Source: Anaeromyxobacter oryzisoli (GTDB lineage: Bacteria > Myxococcota > Myxococcia > Myxococcales > Anaeromyxobacteraceae). Taken from it: a DNA stretch of 64,000 bases. A program made the position numbers and the translations under genes. Below are positions 27,737-35,429 of this stretch, piece by piece. Under the pieces are notes generated by a model. The model was not told where the DNA came from. It saw nothing but the letters and a program-made list of their open reading frames with translations, and ran no database searches. Location of the stretch: positions 59,354-123,353 of the forward strand of contig NZ_JALCZA010000008.1 in assembly GCF_022690765.1 (NCBI RefSeq), written 5' to 3'. Within the stretch, counting starts at the first letter, position 1, and the number at the start of each line of letters is the position of its first letter.

Positions 27737-28416
27737 CGCCGGGGTTGGGGGCGAGGAGCGGGAGCTCGCCGCAGCGGCTCGAGGCGCGGCGGCCGTGGGC
27801 CGTGGAGGACGGCGCCGGCGACGGGGCCGTAGGCGAGCTCGGTCCCGGCGCGGACCGCACGGAGGAGCAGCCCGCCCCGGCTCATGTCCCCCCGGCCCAC
27901 GAACGCGAGCGGGAAGAGCAGCCGCGCGCCGAGGACCCCGAGCAGCGGCTCGACGTACTTCGGGCTCGCGACGCTCCCGAGCAGGACCACCTCGCCGCCC
28001 GGCCCGAGCGCCTCGGCGAGGGCGCGGGCGTCGCGCTCGAGCGGCTCCCGGAAGCGCGGCTCCCTGGCGTGGACGCGCACCTCGGCGAGCGCGCGCAGGT
28101 CCGCGGCGCGGACGCGGGCGTGCACCGGGACGAGCCCGGCGCCGGGGGCGATGACGAGCGCCCCCGGCACGCCGGGCGGCGGCGTGGCGAAGGCGAGCGC
28201 GTACGCGAGCTTCCCCCGGAAGTAGAGCCCGCTCGCGAAGAGGAACACGTCGGCGAGGGGGGCGCCGCCCTCGCCCTGGACGGCCCGCGCCAGCGCGAAC
28301 CGCGCGCCGGGCGAGAGCACGAGCGCCATCCGCTCCCCGCCCGCGCGGGCGGGCGACAGGAGGAACACCCGCCGCGGCTGCGTCCGCCCCGGCGCCGGGG
28401 TATGACCCCGGTCCAT
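27733..28416 (-). CDS. Conserved hypothetical protein
   Basis: About 227 residues, soluble, no signal peptide. Recognisable conserved blocks are RRVFLLSPARAGGERMALVL, then ADVFLFASGLYFRGKLAYAL with a GLYFRGKL core, and later GSVASPKYVEPLLGVLG. These blocks appear in a family of uncharacterised proteins in many bacteria; no function is known to me. The ATG at 28416 has GGAGG just upstream, but its first 14 residues look unconserved, so GTG 28368 (right before FLLSP) or ATG 28329 are alternatives. The start at 28416 would overlap the start of the divergent protease gene. Confidence 0.7.
   Translation of the reverse strand: MDRGHTPAPGRTQPRRVFLLSPARAGGERMALVLSPGARFALARAVQGEGGAPLADVFLFASGLYFRGKLAYALAFATPPPGVPGALVIAPGAGLVPVHARVRAADLRALAEVRVHAREPRFREPLERDARALAEALGPGGEVVLLGSVASPKYVEPLLGVLGARLLFPLAFVGRGDMSRGGLLLRAVRAGTELAYGPVAGAVLHGPRPPRLEPLRRAPAPRPQPRR
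28395..28411. promoter_or_regulatory. 17-bp palindrome between divergent starts
   Basis: CCGGGGT-ATG-ACCCCGG is a perfect 7-bp inverted repeat with a three-base centre. It lies three bases upstream of the M48 protease ATG, within or just before the divergent hypothetical gene depending on which start is used. Size and position fit an operator or a translation-blocking hairpin. Confidence 0.4.
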
Positions 28417-29704
28417 GACGCCTCCGGTGGTCCCGCTCTTCCTCGCCTTCTTCACGGTGCAGTTCGCCGTCGAGACGGCGCTCCTCGTCCTCAACCTGCG
28501 CCACGCCGCCCGCTCCCGCGGCGTCCCCGCGCCCCTGAGCGGCCGCGTCTCCGAGGAGACGGCCGAGCGGAGCCGCGCCTACACCCTCGCCAGCGGCCGC
28601 TTCGGGCTGCTGGAGGGGACCTTCTCGGCGGCGGTGACCCTCGCCGTCCTCTTCTCCGGCCTGCTCCCCGCCCTCGACCGCGCGCTCGGGGCGCGCGGGC
28701 TCTCCGGCGCGAACCTCTTCGTGGCGTACCTCGCGGCGCTCGCCCTCGGGTCCGCGGTGCTCTCCCTCCCCTTCTCGCTCTGGCACACCTTCGTGCTCGA
28801 GGCGCGCTTCGGCTTCAACCGGACCACGCCCCGGCTCTGGGCGCTCGACCGCGTGAAGGCGCTCGCCCTCCAGGCGGCGATCGGGGTGCCGCTGCTCTAC
28901 GCGATCCACGCCTTCATGCGCTCGACGGGCGCGCTCTGGTGGCTCTGGCTGTTCGGGTTCCTCACCATCGTGCAGGTGCTCCTGCTCTGGGCGTACCCGG
29001 TGCTCATCGCGCCGCTGTTCAACCGGTTCCAGCCGCTCCCCGAGGGCGCGCTGCGCGCCCGCCTCGAGGCGCTGGCGCGCGACGCCGGGTTCCGGAACCG
29101 CGGGCTGTTCGTGATGGACGCCTCGCGCCGGTCCGGCCACTCGAACGCCTACTTCGCCGGGATCTTCCGCCCGCGCATCGTGCTGTTCGACACGCTGGTC
29201 GCGAGCATGAGCGTGGACGAGGCGGCGAGCGTCCTCGCCCACGAGATCGGCCACTACCGCGCGCACCACGTCCACCGCCGGCTCGCGCTCTCGCTCGCCG
29301 GGACGCTGCTCGTCCTGTACGCGCTCTCCCGCGTCGTGCCCTGGGCGCCGCTCTACGCCGCCTTCGGCTTCGACGGCCCCTCGCTCCACGCCGCGGTGGC
29401 GCTGCTCTCGCTCTGCGCCGGGCCGTTCGTCTTCTGGCTCGCGCCGCTCGCCGCGCGGCTCTCCCGCCGTCACGAGTACCAGGCCGATCGCTACGCGGTC
29501 CGGCTCGCGCGCGCGCCGGCGGCCTTCGCGAGCGCGCTCGTCCGGCTCAACGGCGAGAACCTCTCCAACCTGCACCCGCACCCCTGGTACAGCGCGTGGC
29601 ACTACAGCCACCCGGCGCTCGTCGAGCGGCTCGCCGCGATCGAGGCGGAGGCCGCGCGCGGCGCGAGCGCGGCGGCCGGCGCGGCCCTGCTCCGCTCGCC
29701 CTGA
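28415..29704 (+). CDS. M48 family CAAX-protease-like metalloprotease (Ste24 type)
   Basis: A 429-residue membrane protease with about seven hydrophobic segments. The zinc motif HEIGH (in SVLAHEIGHYRAHHVH) and the downstream third ligand in RRHEYQADRYAV are intact. The N-terminal half matches the CAAX prenyl protease 1 layout, including FGFNRTT and the NRFQPLPEG segment after a long membrane stretch. Bacterial relatives act in membrane protein quality control. The ATG at 28415 overlaps the start codon of the divergent gene within a CATG tetranucleotide. No ribosome binding site precedes it. Confidence 0.9.
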   Translation: MTPPVVPLFLAFFTVQFAVETALLVLNLRHAARSRGVPAPLSGRVSEETAERSRAYTLASGRFGLLEGTFSAAVTLAVLFSGLLPALDRALGARGLSGANLFVAYLAALALGSAVLSLPFSLWHTFVLEARFGFNRTTPRLWALDRVKALALQAAIGVPLLYAIHAFMRSTGALWWLWLFGFLTIVQVLLLWAYPVLIAPLFNRFQPLPEGALRARLEALARDAGFRNRGLFVMDASRRSGHSNAYFAGIFRPRIVLFDTLVASMSVDEAASVLAHEIGHYRAHHVHRRLALSLAGTLLVLYALSRVVPWAPLYAAFGFDGPSLHAAVALLSLCAGPFVFWLAPLAARLSRRHEYQADRYAVRLARAPAAFASALVRLNGENLSNLHPHPWYSAWHYSHPALVERLAAIEAEAARGASAAAGAALLRSP

Positions 29705-29741
29705 TTCATGGCGACACCTACTCGCATTGAGCTGCTGCGGC

Positions 29742-29781
29742 GCACGCTGCCTGCCTGCGCGGGGCAGACTCCTCCCTGCGC
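29742..29781 (-). repeat. Copy 1 of a dispersed extragenic repeat
   Basis: Read on the minus strand this 40-bp segment contains GGAGTCTGCCCCGCGCAGGC followed by AGGCAGCGTGC. Very similar segments lie at 44578-44613 and 53968-54007 on the plus strand, all between genes. A small hairpin (CGTGCC/GGCACG, 29789-29805) lies beside it. Confidence 0.75.
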
Positions 29782-29888
29782 TGCTCGACGTGCCTTCCAG
29801 GCACGCCTGCGCTGCTCGGTCGTCGTGTGCCCCCGCTCGGCGACGGCATCGTGTGCCTCGCGACGCTCAACGCAAGCGGGTGGCGCCA

Positions 29889-31661
29889 TCAGGCCGCGCC
29901 GTACAGCCGCGCGACGCCCGCCCCGAACCGGTCGAGCACGGCCTCGCGCCGCAGCTTGAGCGTGGGCGTCACGAGGTCCGGGTGGTCCTGCGGCGCGCCG
30001 GGGATGACGAGCAGCCGCTTCGGCTTCTCGAACTCGCTGAACGCCGCGAGGGCCGCGCGGACGCGCGGCAGGAGCTCCTCGGCGGCGTCCTGGCCCGCCG
30101 CCGCGAGCCGCGCGAGCTCCTCGCGCGCGACGAAGACGGCCGCCGAGACGAACGGCCGCCCCTCTCCCACGAGCACCGCGCCCTGGAACGGCGCGGCGGA
30201 CACGATCGCCTGCTCGATGGGCTCGGGCGAGAGCTTCTTCCCGGTCGAGAGGACCAGCAGGTGCTTCTTGCGCCCCGCGATCCGCAGGAGCCCCTCCTCG
30301 TCGAACCGCGCCACGTCCCCGGTCCGGAAGAAGCCGTCCGGGTCGTAGGCGCCGGCCGCGTCCTCGGGCTCCAGGTACCCGGACAGGAGCAGCGGGCCCC
30401 GGACGAGCAGCTCCCCGTCCTCGGCGATGCGGACCTCGTGATCCGGGGAGACGAGGCCGGCGGCGCCGGCGCGGCGCAGCCCGCCGAAGAGGTTCGACGA
30501 GACGAGGCCCGCCGTCTCGCTCATCCCGTAGAGCTCGACGAAGGGGATCCCGAGCGCCTCGAAGAACCGGAAGGTCGCCACCGTGGCCGGCGCGCCGCCG
30601 GAGAAGAGCCCGCGGATCCGGCCGCCGAGCCGCGCCCGCACCGCGCGCCCGACGAGCACGTCGGCGACGCGGGTCAGGACGCGATCGCGGAGCGCGCGGG
30701 AGCCGTCCACGCGCACGCGCTGCGCCGCGGCGAGCGCCGCCCGCGCGAGCGCGCGCGCCGGCGCGGGGAGCCCCGCGAGCTTCTCCTCCACCCCGCCCCG
30801 GATCCGCTCGTAGACGAGCGGCACCGAGAACAGGTAGGTCGGGTGGAGCGCGAGGCTGCGCTCGATGTCCTCGCGGCGGGCGACCATCACGAGGCCGTGC
30901 CCCTGCGCCAGCGCGATCGCGAACTGGTCGTGGCCGGCGACGTGACCGAACGGCAGGAAGTGCACGCCGAGATCCGCCTCGACCGTGCCGGTGGCGATGG
31001 CGCCGCCCTCGATGGCATGGACGATGGCGCGCTGCGGGAGGCGCACGCCCTTCGGCCGGCCGGTGGTGCCGCTCGTGAAGAGGAGGAGGAACGGATCCTC
31101 CTCGCCCACGGCCGCCGCGAGCGCGTCCAGGTCCTCCGCGGGCGCGCCGTCGGCGGTGACCGCGGCCGCGTCGGCCCACGCCACGCCGGGCGGGAGCGCG
31201 CCGATCGCCGAGGCCGAGACGACCGCCACGAGGCCGCCGGCGGCGAGCTCCGGGGCGATCGGCGCGAGCTTCGCCCACTGCGGCGCGGAGACGAACGCGA
31301 CGCGCGGGCGGACGCGGCGCGCGATGTCCTGCACCGCCGCGGCGGAGAGGCTCGAGAACAGCGCCGCCGGCTCCGCCCGGAGCGCCTGCGCGGCGAGCGA
31401 GAACGTCTGCCACTCCGGCGCGTTCTCGGCGAGGAGGAGGACCCGGTCGCCCGGGCCGACCCCGACGCCACGCAGGTACGCGGCCGCGCGGGCGACGCTC
31501 GCGTGAAGCGCCGCGAAGGTGATCTCCCGAGGGGTCCCGCCCGGATCGGCGGGATCGATGAACCGGATGAACACCGTCCCCGGGATCCGGCGGGCGGTGT
31601 GGACGAGCAGCCCGGGGAGGGTGCGGGCGGGGAAGCGGAAGATCGGGAGCGTGGGGTGCAT
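29889..31661 (-). CDS. AMP-forming acyl-CoA synthetase
   Basis: A 590-residue ligase, a paralogue of the one at 13388-15229 but clearly diverged. Motifs are LLLFTSGTTGRPKGVRLPQ, LPFGHVAGHDQFA, LFSGGAPATVATFRF, VELYGMSETAGL, FFRTGDVARFDEEGLLRI and the terminal TPTLKLRREAV with the catalytic lysine. It likely activates long-chain or other carboxylic acids. The ATG at 31661 begins a short leader-like HPTLPIFRFPARTL. It is convergent with the M48 protease gene, with 184 bp between holding repeat sequences. Confidence 0.88.
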   Translation of the reverse strand: MHPTLPIFRFPARTLPGLLVHTARRIPGTVFIRFIDPADPGGTPREITFAALHASVARAAAYLRGVGVGPGDRVLLLAENAPEWQTFSLAAQALRAEPAALFSSLSAAAVQDIARRVRPRVAFVSAPQWAKLAPIAPELAAGGLVAVVSASAIGALPPGVAWADAAAVTADGAPAEDLDALAAAVGEEDPFLLLFTSGTTGRPKGVRLPQRAIVHAIEGGAIATGTVEADLGVHFLPFGHVAGHDQFAIALAQGHGLVMVARREDIERSLALHPTYLFSVPLVYERIRGGVEEKLAGLPAPARALARAALAAAQRVRVDGSRALRDRVLTRVADVLVGRAVRARLGGRIRGLFSGGAPATVATFRFFEALGIPFVELYGMSETAGLVSSNLFGGLRRAGAAGLVSPDHEVRIAEDGELLVRGPLLLSGYLEPEDAAGAYDPDGFFRTGDVARFDEEGLLRIAGRKKHLLVLSTGKKLSPEPIEQAIVSAAPFQGAVLVGEGRPFVSAAVFVAREELARLAAAGQDAAEELLPRVRAALAAFSEFEKPKRLLVIPGAPQDHPDLVTPTLKLRREAVLDRFGAGVARLYGAA

Positions 31662-31735
31662 GCGGAGGACCGCCTGGAGCGTGCGCCCGACGTGTCACCG
31701 GGGCGTCACCGATCACGGTGCGCCCGTGGGTGGCC

Positions 31736-31774
31736 CTCACCGTATCAGAAGCGCCACGCCCTCGACGTGGTGCG
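31736..31774. repeat. 39-bp duplicated 3' end of the RlmD-like gene (att-like copy)
   Basis: This segment matches 33686-33724 at 35 of 39 or more bases and reads, on the minus strand, HHVEGVALLIR then stop, the same as the last residues of the methyltransferase (HHVEGVALLVR). Upstream of HH there is no further similarity, so it is not a longer gene remnant. Confidence 0.75.
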
Positions 31775-31791
31775 CCGCGCACCCGAGCGGA

Positions 31792-32346
31792 TCACTGGCA
31801 CGCGACGGCGACCGTCTCGTCCACGAACTCGACCGGGCCGTCATGGCGCGGGACTCTCGCCGCCGCCACGGGGCTGGTGAGGACGGTCTCGACGGCACAG
31901 CTGCTTCCCGGAGTCGTCTCGACGACGCCGACTCGGAGCGTCCCCGCATCGAGCGCGGCGTCAGGGATGATGATGTCGTAGCCACCGGAGCGGCGCGTGC
32001 CGGTCGCGGCGACGACGACCATGTCCGCGCCGAAATCCACCGGAGGCAGCGGCGACGCGGCCGCGCTGCCTTGAATCAGCGCCCAGGCGCTGGCCCACTC
32101 CTCCTGCGAGCGGATGACCAGCCTCGCAGGCTCCGTGAAATCGGAGTAGCTGGCACGAGCGGGGGCCGGGGGAGGCGCCCCGCTGGTCCTGATCTCCGTC
32201 ACCGGGGCGGCCGTCCCGGGAAGGTCGACGTGGGGCGAGGTTGGGGCCGTCCCGGGAAGATCGACGTGGGGCGAGGTTGGCGAGTCGCCGGCTCCGCAAG
32301 CGAGAACCACTGCCGCGGCGGGCAGGATGGCGAGGAAGGTCCTCAT
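31792..32346 (-). CDS. Lipoprotein with PrcB-C-terminal-like domain
   Basis: A 184-residue precursor. The signal ends with a lipobox (FLAILPAAAVVLACG). Next is a low-complexity region with a 12-residue direct repeat, TSPHVDLPGTAP (36-bp duplication at DNA level). The rest resembles the PrcB C-terminal domain, with VIRSQEEWASAW, DFGADMVVVAATGTRRSGGY and LRVGVVETTPGSSC. Such domains are found in exported proteins associated with protease complexes. The ATG at 32346 is chosen for the signal peptide; no strong ribosome site. The gene lies just inside the short duplicated repeat at 31736-31774. Confidence 0.65.
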   Translation of the reverse strand: MRTFLAILPAAAVVLACGAGDSPTSPHVDLPGTAPTSPHVDLPGTAAPVTEIRTSGAPPPAPARASYSDFTEPARLVIRSQEEWASAWALIQGSAAASPLPPVDFGADMVVVAATGTRRSGGYDIIIPDAALDAGTLRVGVVETTPGSSCAVETVLTSPVAAARVPRHDGPVEFVDETVAVACQ

Positions 32347-32507
32347 GTCCGCACGGTACCACTCCAATAGTCAAACGATGGTGCGACACTGCGCCCGCCG
32401 AGCCCGAATCGCGCGGTCGCATTGATGCAAGGCACGGCGAGCCATGGGATCACGCGGGGATGGCGAGGCCCCGGAGGCACTCCCCTTTCTGCAAGGTGGC
32501 GGTGCGG

Positions 32508-32822
32508 TCAGGCGCGACCGGCGCGGTTCCAGTAGGCGACGGCGGCGAGCGTGAGGAGACACATCACGGCCACGCCGGTCCAGAGCGCGCGCCGCGTCTT
32601 GATCCACGGAGGAAGGAGCCGGCCGAGGAGCATGCCGACCGCCTCGCCGATGAGATCCTCGAGGAAGATCCTGGCGACGAAAAAGATCGGGAGCAGCAGC
32701 AGGTACGAAGCGAACTGGCCGAGGGTGGGCTCGCGACCGAGACTGATGAGGTCGCTCGGGCCGCAGCCGGACGCGACCACGCTGAACAGGGCGGCGGCGA
32801 CGACGTGCCACACACGCTTCAC
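32508..32822 (-). CDS. Small exported or membrane protein, hypothetical
   Basis: About 104 residues. An N-terminal hydrophobic stretch with a possible lipobox (ALFSVVASGCG), a second long hydrophobic segment (FASYLLLLPIFFVARIF) and a third (LWTGVAVMCLLTLAAVAYW), so likely an inner-membrane protein. GTG 32822 is used as the start; GTG 32828 two codons earlier is equally possible. No family is recognised. It belongs to the accessory block between the repeats at 31736 and 33686. Confidence 0.5.
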   Translation of the reverse strand: MKRVWHVVAAALFSVVASGCGPSDLISLGREPTLGQFASYLLLLPIFFVARIFLEDLIGEAVGMLLGRLLPPWIKTRRALWTGVAVMCLLTLAAVAYWNRAGRA

Positions 32823-32867
32823 TCTCACCAGCCTAGCGCAGCGCGCGGCAACGGTGCGGCGCAACCG

Positions 32868-33197
32868 TCACGCCTCCGCCCCGCGCGCGCCGCCCTGCAC
32901 CTTCACCAGCCGCCCTTCCCATCCGACCGGCAAGGTCGCGGTCTCGGGCCCGACGCCGTGCGCGTAGTACCGGAACCGCTCCTGGAACATCGAGAGCTCG
33001 CCGAGCGCTCCGTCGATGTCCTGGGCGAGTTCGGGCGCGCGCAGCGGGTAGACGTCCGCGTCCAGCGACTCCCTCAGCGCGTCGGGCGGGTCCGGCACCG
33101 CGCCCAGGAGCGAAGAGCTGCCGACGACCACGATCTCGCGGTGTCCGGTCACCGCGGCCGCCGCCCGGATGATGTGCTCAAGCTCCTGGCGCTTCAT
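32868..33197 (-). CDS. Truncated DUF6036-type nucleotidyltransferase-like protein
   Basis: A 109-residue protein that begins like the DUF6036 nucleotidyltransferase-fold family: MKRQELEHIIRAAAAVTG, EIVVVGSSSLLGAVPDPP (nucleotide-binding GS), SLDADVYPL (acidic pair) and FRYYAHGVGPETATLP, ending shortly after WEGRLVKVQ. Family members normally continue for another 70-80 residues, so this one is cut short at the C-terminus. It overlaps the end of the preceding gene by 20 bp, which suggests an operon. Such pairs resemble toxin-antitoxin-like modules, but that is inference. Confidence 0.65.
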   Translation of the reverse strand: MKRQELEHIIRAAAAVTGHREIVVVGSSSLLGAVPDPPDALRESLDADVYPLRAPELAQDIDGALGELSMFQERFRYYAHGVGPETATLPVGWEGRLVKVQGGARGAEA

Positions 33198-33567
33198 GGG
33201 CGTCTCTCCAGGCCCTCAGGAACGCGAACCGCTCCCGCGGCGCGATCACCCCCGCGAAGGGAGACGACTGCCGCAGCGTACGCCCCCGCTCCGAATCCTC
33301 CTCCGCGAGCGCGAGGGCTGTCTGCATCCCCTGCTGGAACGCGCGCTGCCACTCCTCCAGGTACCGACGCTCCCGAGGCGTACACTCGCCGAGCCAGCGC
33401 GCGAGCGTGGCTTGGGCCTTCGCGAACAGCGCGGGCTCGTGGCGCACCTTCTCGGCCACGAGCCGATGGAGCGCGAGGCTCCGAGCGTCGATCTCCCCGT
33501 GCGTCCGCATCACGGCCACCGTTCGCCCGTCCGTGTCCTCTCGCAAGTATACCGTCTCACCGGGCAC
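33178..33567 (-). CDS. Hypothetical protein upstream of the nucleotidyltransferase gene
   Basis: About 129 residues from GTG 33567 (TTG 33546 or ATG 33510 are alternatives). Soluble and charged, with RTHGEIDARSLALHRLVAEK and a C-terminal helical region rich in Arg and Glu (TPRERRYLEEWQRAFQQGMQ). It commonly pairs, by my recollection, with DUF6036 proteins. No domain can be named. It overlaps the nucleotidyltransferase-like gene by 20 bp. It could be the antitoxin or the partner subunit; this is not shown by the sequence. Confidence 0.6.
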   Translation of the reverse strand: MPGETVYLREDTDGRTVAVMRTHGEIDARSLALHRLVAEKVRHEPALFAKAQATLARWLGECTPRERRYLEEWQRAFQQGMQTALALAEEDSERGRTLRQSSPFAGVIAPRERFAFLRAWRDAHEAPGA

Positions 33568-33685
33568 GTGGCCGCCGCACGGCGTTCCGCGTGCCCGGGC
33601 CACCTCTCCGGGGCAGGGGGACGGCACGCGTGGCGGGCTCGGGCTCGGTCCGAGCCCCGGTGCCGTCAGCGCCCGTATCCCGCCG

Positions 33686-33724
33686 CTCACCGCACCAGCA
33701 GCGCCACGCCCTCGACGTGGTGCG
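33686..33724. repeat. 39-bp repeat at the 3' end of the RlmD-like gene
   Basis: The gene-internal member of the pair with 31736-31774. It spans the stop codon and last codons of the methyltransferase gene. The three visible base differences between the copies change only one amino acid (V to I). Confidence 0.75.
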
Positions 33725-34991
33725 TCTGCGGGAACATGTCCACCGGGACGACGGTCTCGACGCGGTAGCCGGCCTCCACGCAGGCCCGCAGGTCGCGCGC
33801 GAAGGTGGCGGGGTCGCACGACACGTAGACGACCCGGGGCACCGCGAGATCGCGCAGCGCCGGGCCGATCCCCCGCGCGCCCTCCCGCGGCGGATCGAGC
33901 AGCGCGGCGCCGAACCGGCCCGGACCGCCCGGCTCGCGGCCGAACGCGAGCGCGAGCTTCAGCGCGTCGCCCGCGAAGAACCGGACGTTCCCGCCCCCGA
34001 GATCGGCGCGGGCGAGGTCGAGGGCCGGGCCCTGGACCTCGACCGCCCAGACCGAGCGCGCCCGCGACGCGAGCGGGCCGGTGAAGTTCCCGGCGCCGCA
34101 GTGCAGCTCGAGGACGTCGAGCCCCTCCGGCGCGAGCAGCCCGAGCGCCGTCTGGACGAGGAGCGCGTTCGCCCCGCGGTTCGCCTGCTGGAACACGTCC
34201 GGGCGCGAGCGCTGGAGCCCCGCCTCCGGGCTGCCCGGCACGCGCGCGTGCCGGAGCACCGGCTCCCCGACCACCTGGGCCGCCCCGCCCTCCGCCTGGA
34301 GCACCACGCCCGCCAGCGCCGGCACCGCCGCGAGCAGGTCCGCCGCGCGGGCGCGCGCCGCGGGGGTGACCTCCGGGAGGAGGAGCCAGGCGGCACCGGC
34401 CTGCGCGTGCTCCGACCACTCGAGGGCGATCTCGCGCGCGGCGAGCCGCGCCGCGACGAGCGCCGGCCCGACCGCCTCGCGCAGCCGGTCGAGCCCGGGC
34501 ACGAGCAGGTGGCACTCCGCGAGGCGGATCGGCTCGTGCGAGCGCCGGCGGAAGAAGACGAGGCGGGCGCTCGCGCGATCGAGGTGGAACTTGGCGCGCG
34601 CGCGGTAGCGGAGGGGCGCCGGCGACGGCGCGATGGGGCGCGCGCCGTAGCTCCCAGGCGCGAGCCGCCCGATCCGGCGCAGCGCCTCGTGGAGCGTCCG
34701 CGCCTTGGTCTCGAGCTGGCGCGCGTAGGCGACGTGCAGCCACTCGCACCCGCCGCACTCCGTGTCGGGCCCGGTCCGCGGGCCGAAGTGCCGGCACGGG
34801 GGCGCCGTCCGGTCCGCGCCTGCTCCCTCCACCGCGACGAGCGTCCCGTGCGCCGCCCCCTCGCCCGGGGGCACCTCCGCCAGGACGCGATCCCCCGGCG
34901 CGGTGAACGGCACGAACACCGCCCGGGCGCCGTGGTGGCCCACTCCCTCGCCGCCGGGGGCGAGGTCTTCGACGAGGATCGGGAGGCGCAC
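33687..34991 (-). CDS. 23S rRNA (uracil-5-)-methyltransferase, RlmD/TrmA family
   Basis: A 434-residue enzyme with an N-terminal TRAM-like region (VEDLAPGGEGVGHH), an iron-sulfur cluster binding set (PPCRHFGP followed by TECGGCEWLH), and the SAM-binding core LELHCGAGNFTGPLA. The catalytic end has LLDPPREGARGIG and YVSCDPATFARDL with the nucleophilic cysteine. It methylates C5 of a uridine in 23S rRNA. The exact target (U1939 or another) cannot be read off. The 3' end is duplicated at 31736. Confidence 0.9.
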   Translation of the reverse strand: MRLPILVEDLAPGGEGVGHHGARAVFVPFTAPGDRVLAEVPPGEGAAHGTLVAVEGAGADRTAPPCRHFGPRTGPDTECGGCEWLHVAYARQLETKARTLHEALRRIGRLAPGSYGARPIAPSPAPLRYRARAKFHLDRASARLVFFRRRSHEPIRLAECHLLVPGLDRLREAVGPALVAARLAAREIALEWSEHAQAGAAWLLLPEVTPAARARAADLLAAVPALAGVVLQAEGGAAQVVGEPVLRHARVPGSPEAGLQRSRPDVFQQANRGANALLVQTALGLLAPEGLDVLELHCGAGNFTGPLASRARSVWAVEVQGPALDLARADLGGGNVRFFAGDALKLALAFGREPGGPGRFGAALLDPPREGARGIGPALRDLAVPRVVYVSCDPATFARDLRACVEAGYRVETVVPVDMFPQTHHVEGVALLVR

Positions 34992-35035
34992 GGGGTGGTT
35001 CTAGCGCGGATCGCCGGCCGGCGCGCGAGCGAGGC

Positions 35036-35392
35036 CTACGCCTCGTCGAGCTCGCTCCGGAGCCGCTCGACGAACTGGTCGAGCTCGCGCTGCTGCGACT
35101 CGTCGAGTCCGGTGAACTCGATCCCCATCCCCGGCACCTCGCTCGCGTGGTCGTCGAGCGGGGTGACGCGGGCGACCCGCCCCTCGAGCCGGCACGGGAA
35201 CGACGCGCCGGGGAGCTGGATCAGGATCGTCACCGCGGTGCCCACCGGGAGCGGCGACCGGGTGTTGATGAAGAGCCCGCCGCGGCTGATGTTCGTGGCC
35301 CAGTCGGAGAGGAAGCTCCCCACCGTCCGGTAGGCGACCGGGATCTCGTGGTGGAGGCGCGGGGCTCGCGGCTTGTGATCGGTCTGCGCCAT
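35036..35392 (-). CDS. PilZ domain protein (TIGR02266-like)
   Basis: A 118-residue single PilZ domain. NISRGGLFINTRSPLPVGT is the core signature, and PGMGIEFTGLDESQQREL the end of the domain. The N-terminal arginines (KPRAPRLHH) are spaced differently from the standard RxxxR c-di-GMP motif, so ligand binding is uncertain. Closely related to the PilZ part of the fusion at 21550. The ATG at 35392 is preceded by a -10-like TAGAGT eight bases away. Myxobacterial proteins of this group act in motility and signalling. Confidence 0.88.
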   Translation of the reverse strand: MAQTDHKPRAPRLHHEIPVAYRTVGSFLSDWATNISRGGLFINTRSPLPVGTAVTILIQLPGASFPCRLEGRVARVTPLDDHASEVPGMGIEFTGLDESQQRELDQFVERLRSELDEA

Positions 35393-35400
35393 CCGCCGAA

Positions 35401-35429
35401 ACTCTAGCAGGCGCCCCCGGCGGGGCCAA
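35401..35429 (-). promoter_or_regulatory. Candidate promoter of the PilZ gene
   Basis: On the minus strand: -35 TTGGCC (35424-35429), 17-bp spacer, -10 TAGAGT (35401-35406). It overlaps the end of the SAM-cleaving enzyme gene and would give a leader of only a few bases. Confidence 0.4.

Noticed and set aside
32371..32507. Possible small gene in the accessory block
   Set aside because: Only short Arg/Ala-rich frames without start signals; nothing to support.
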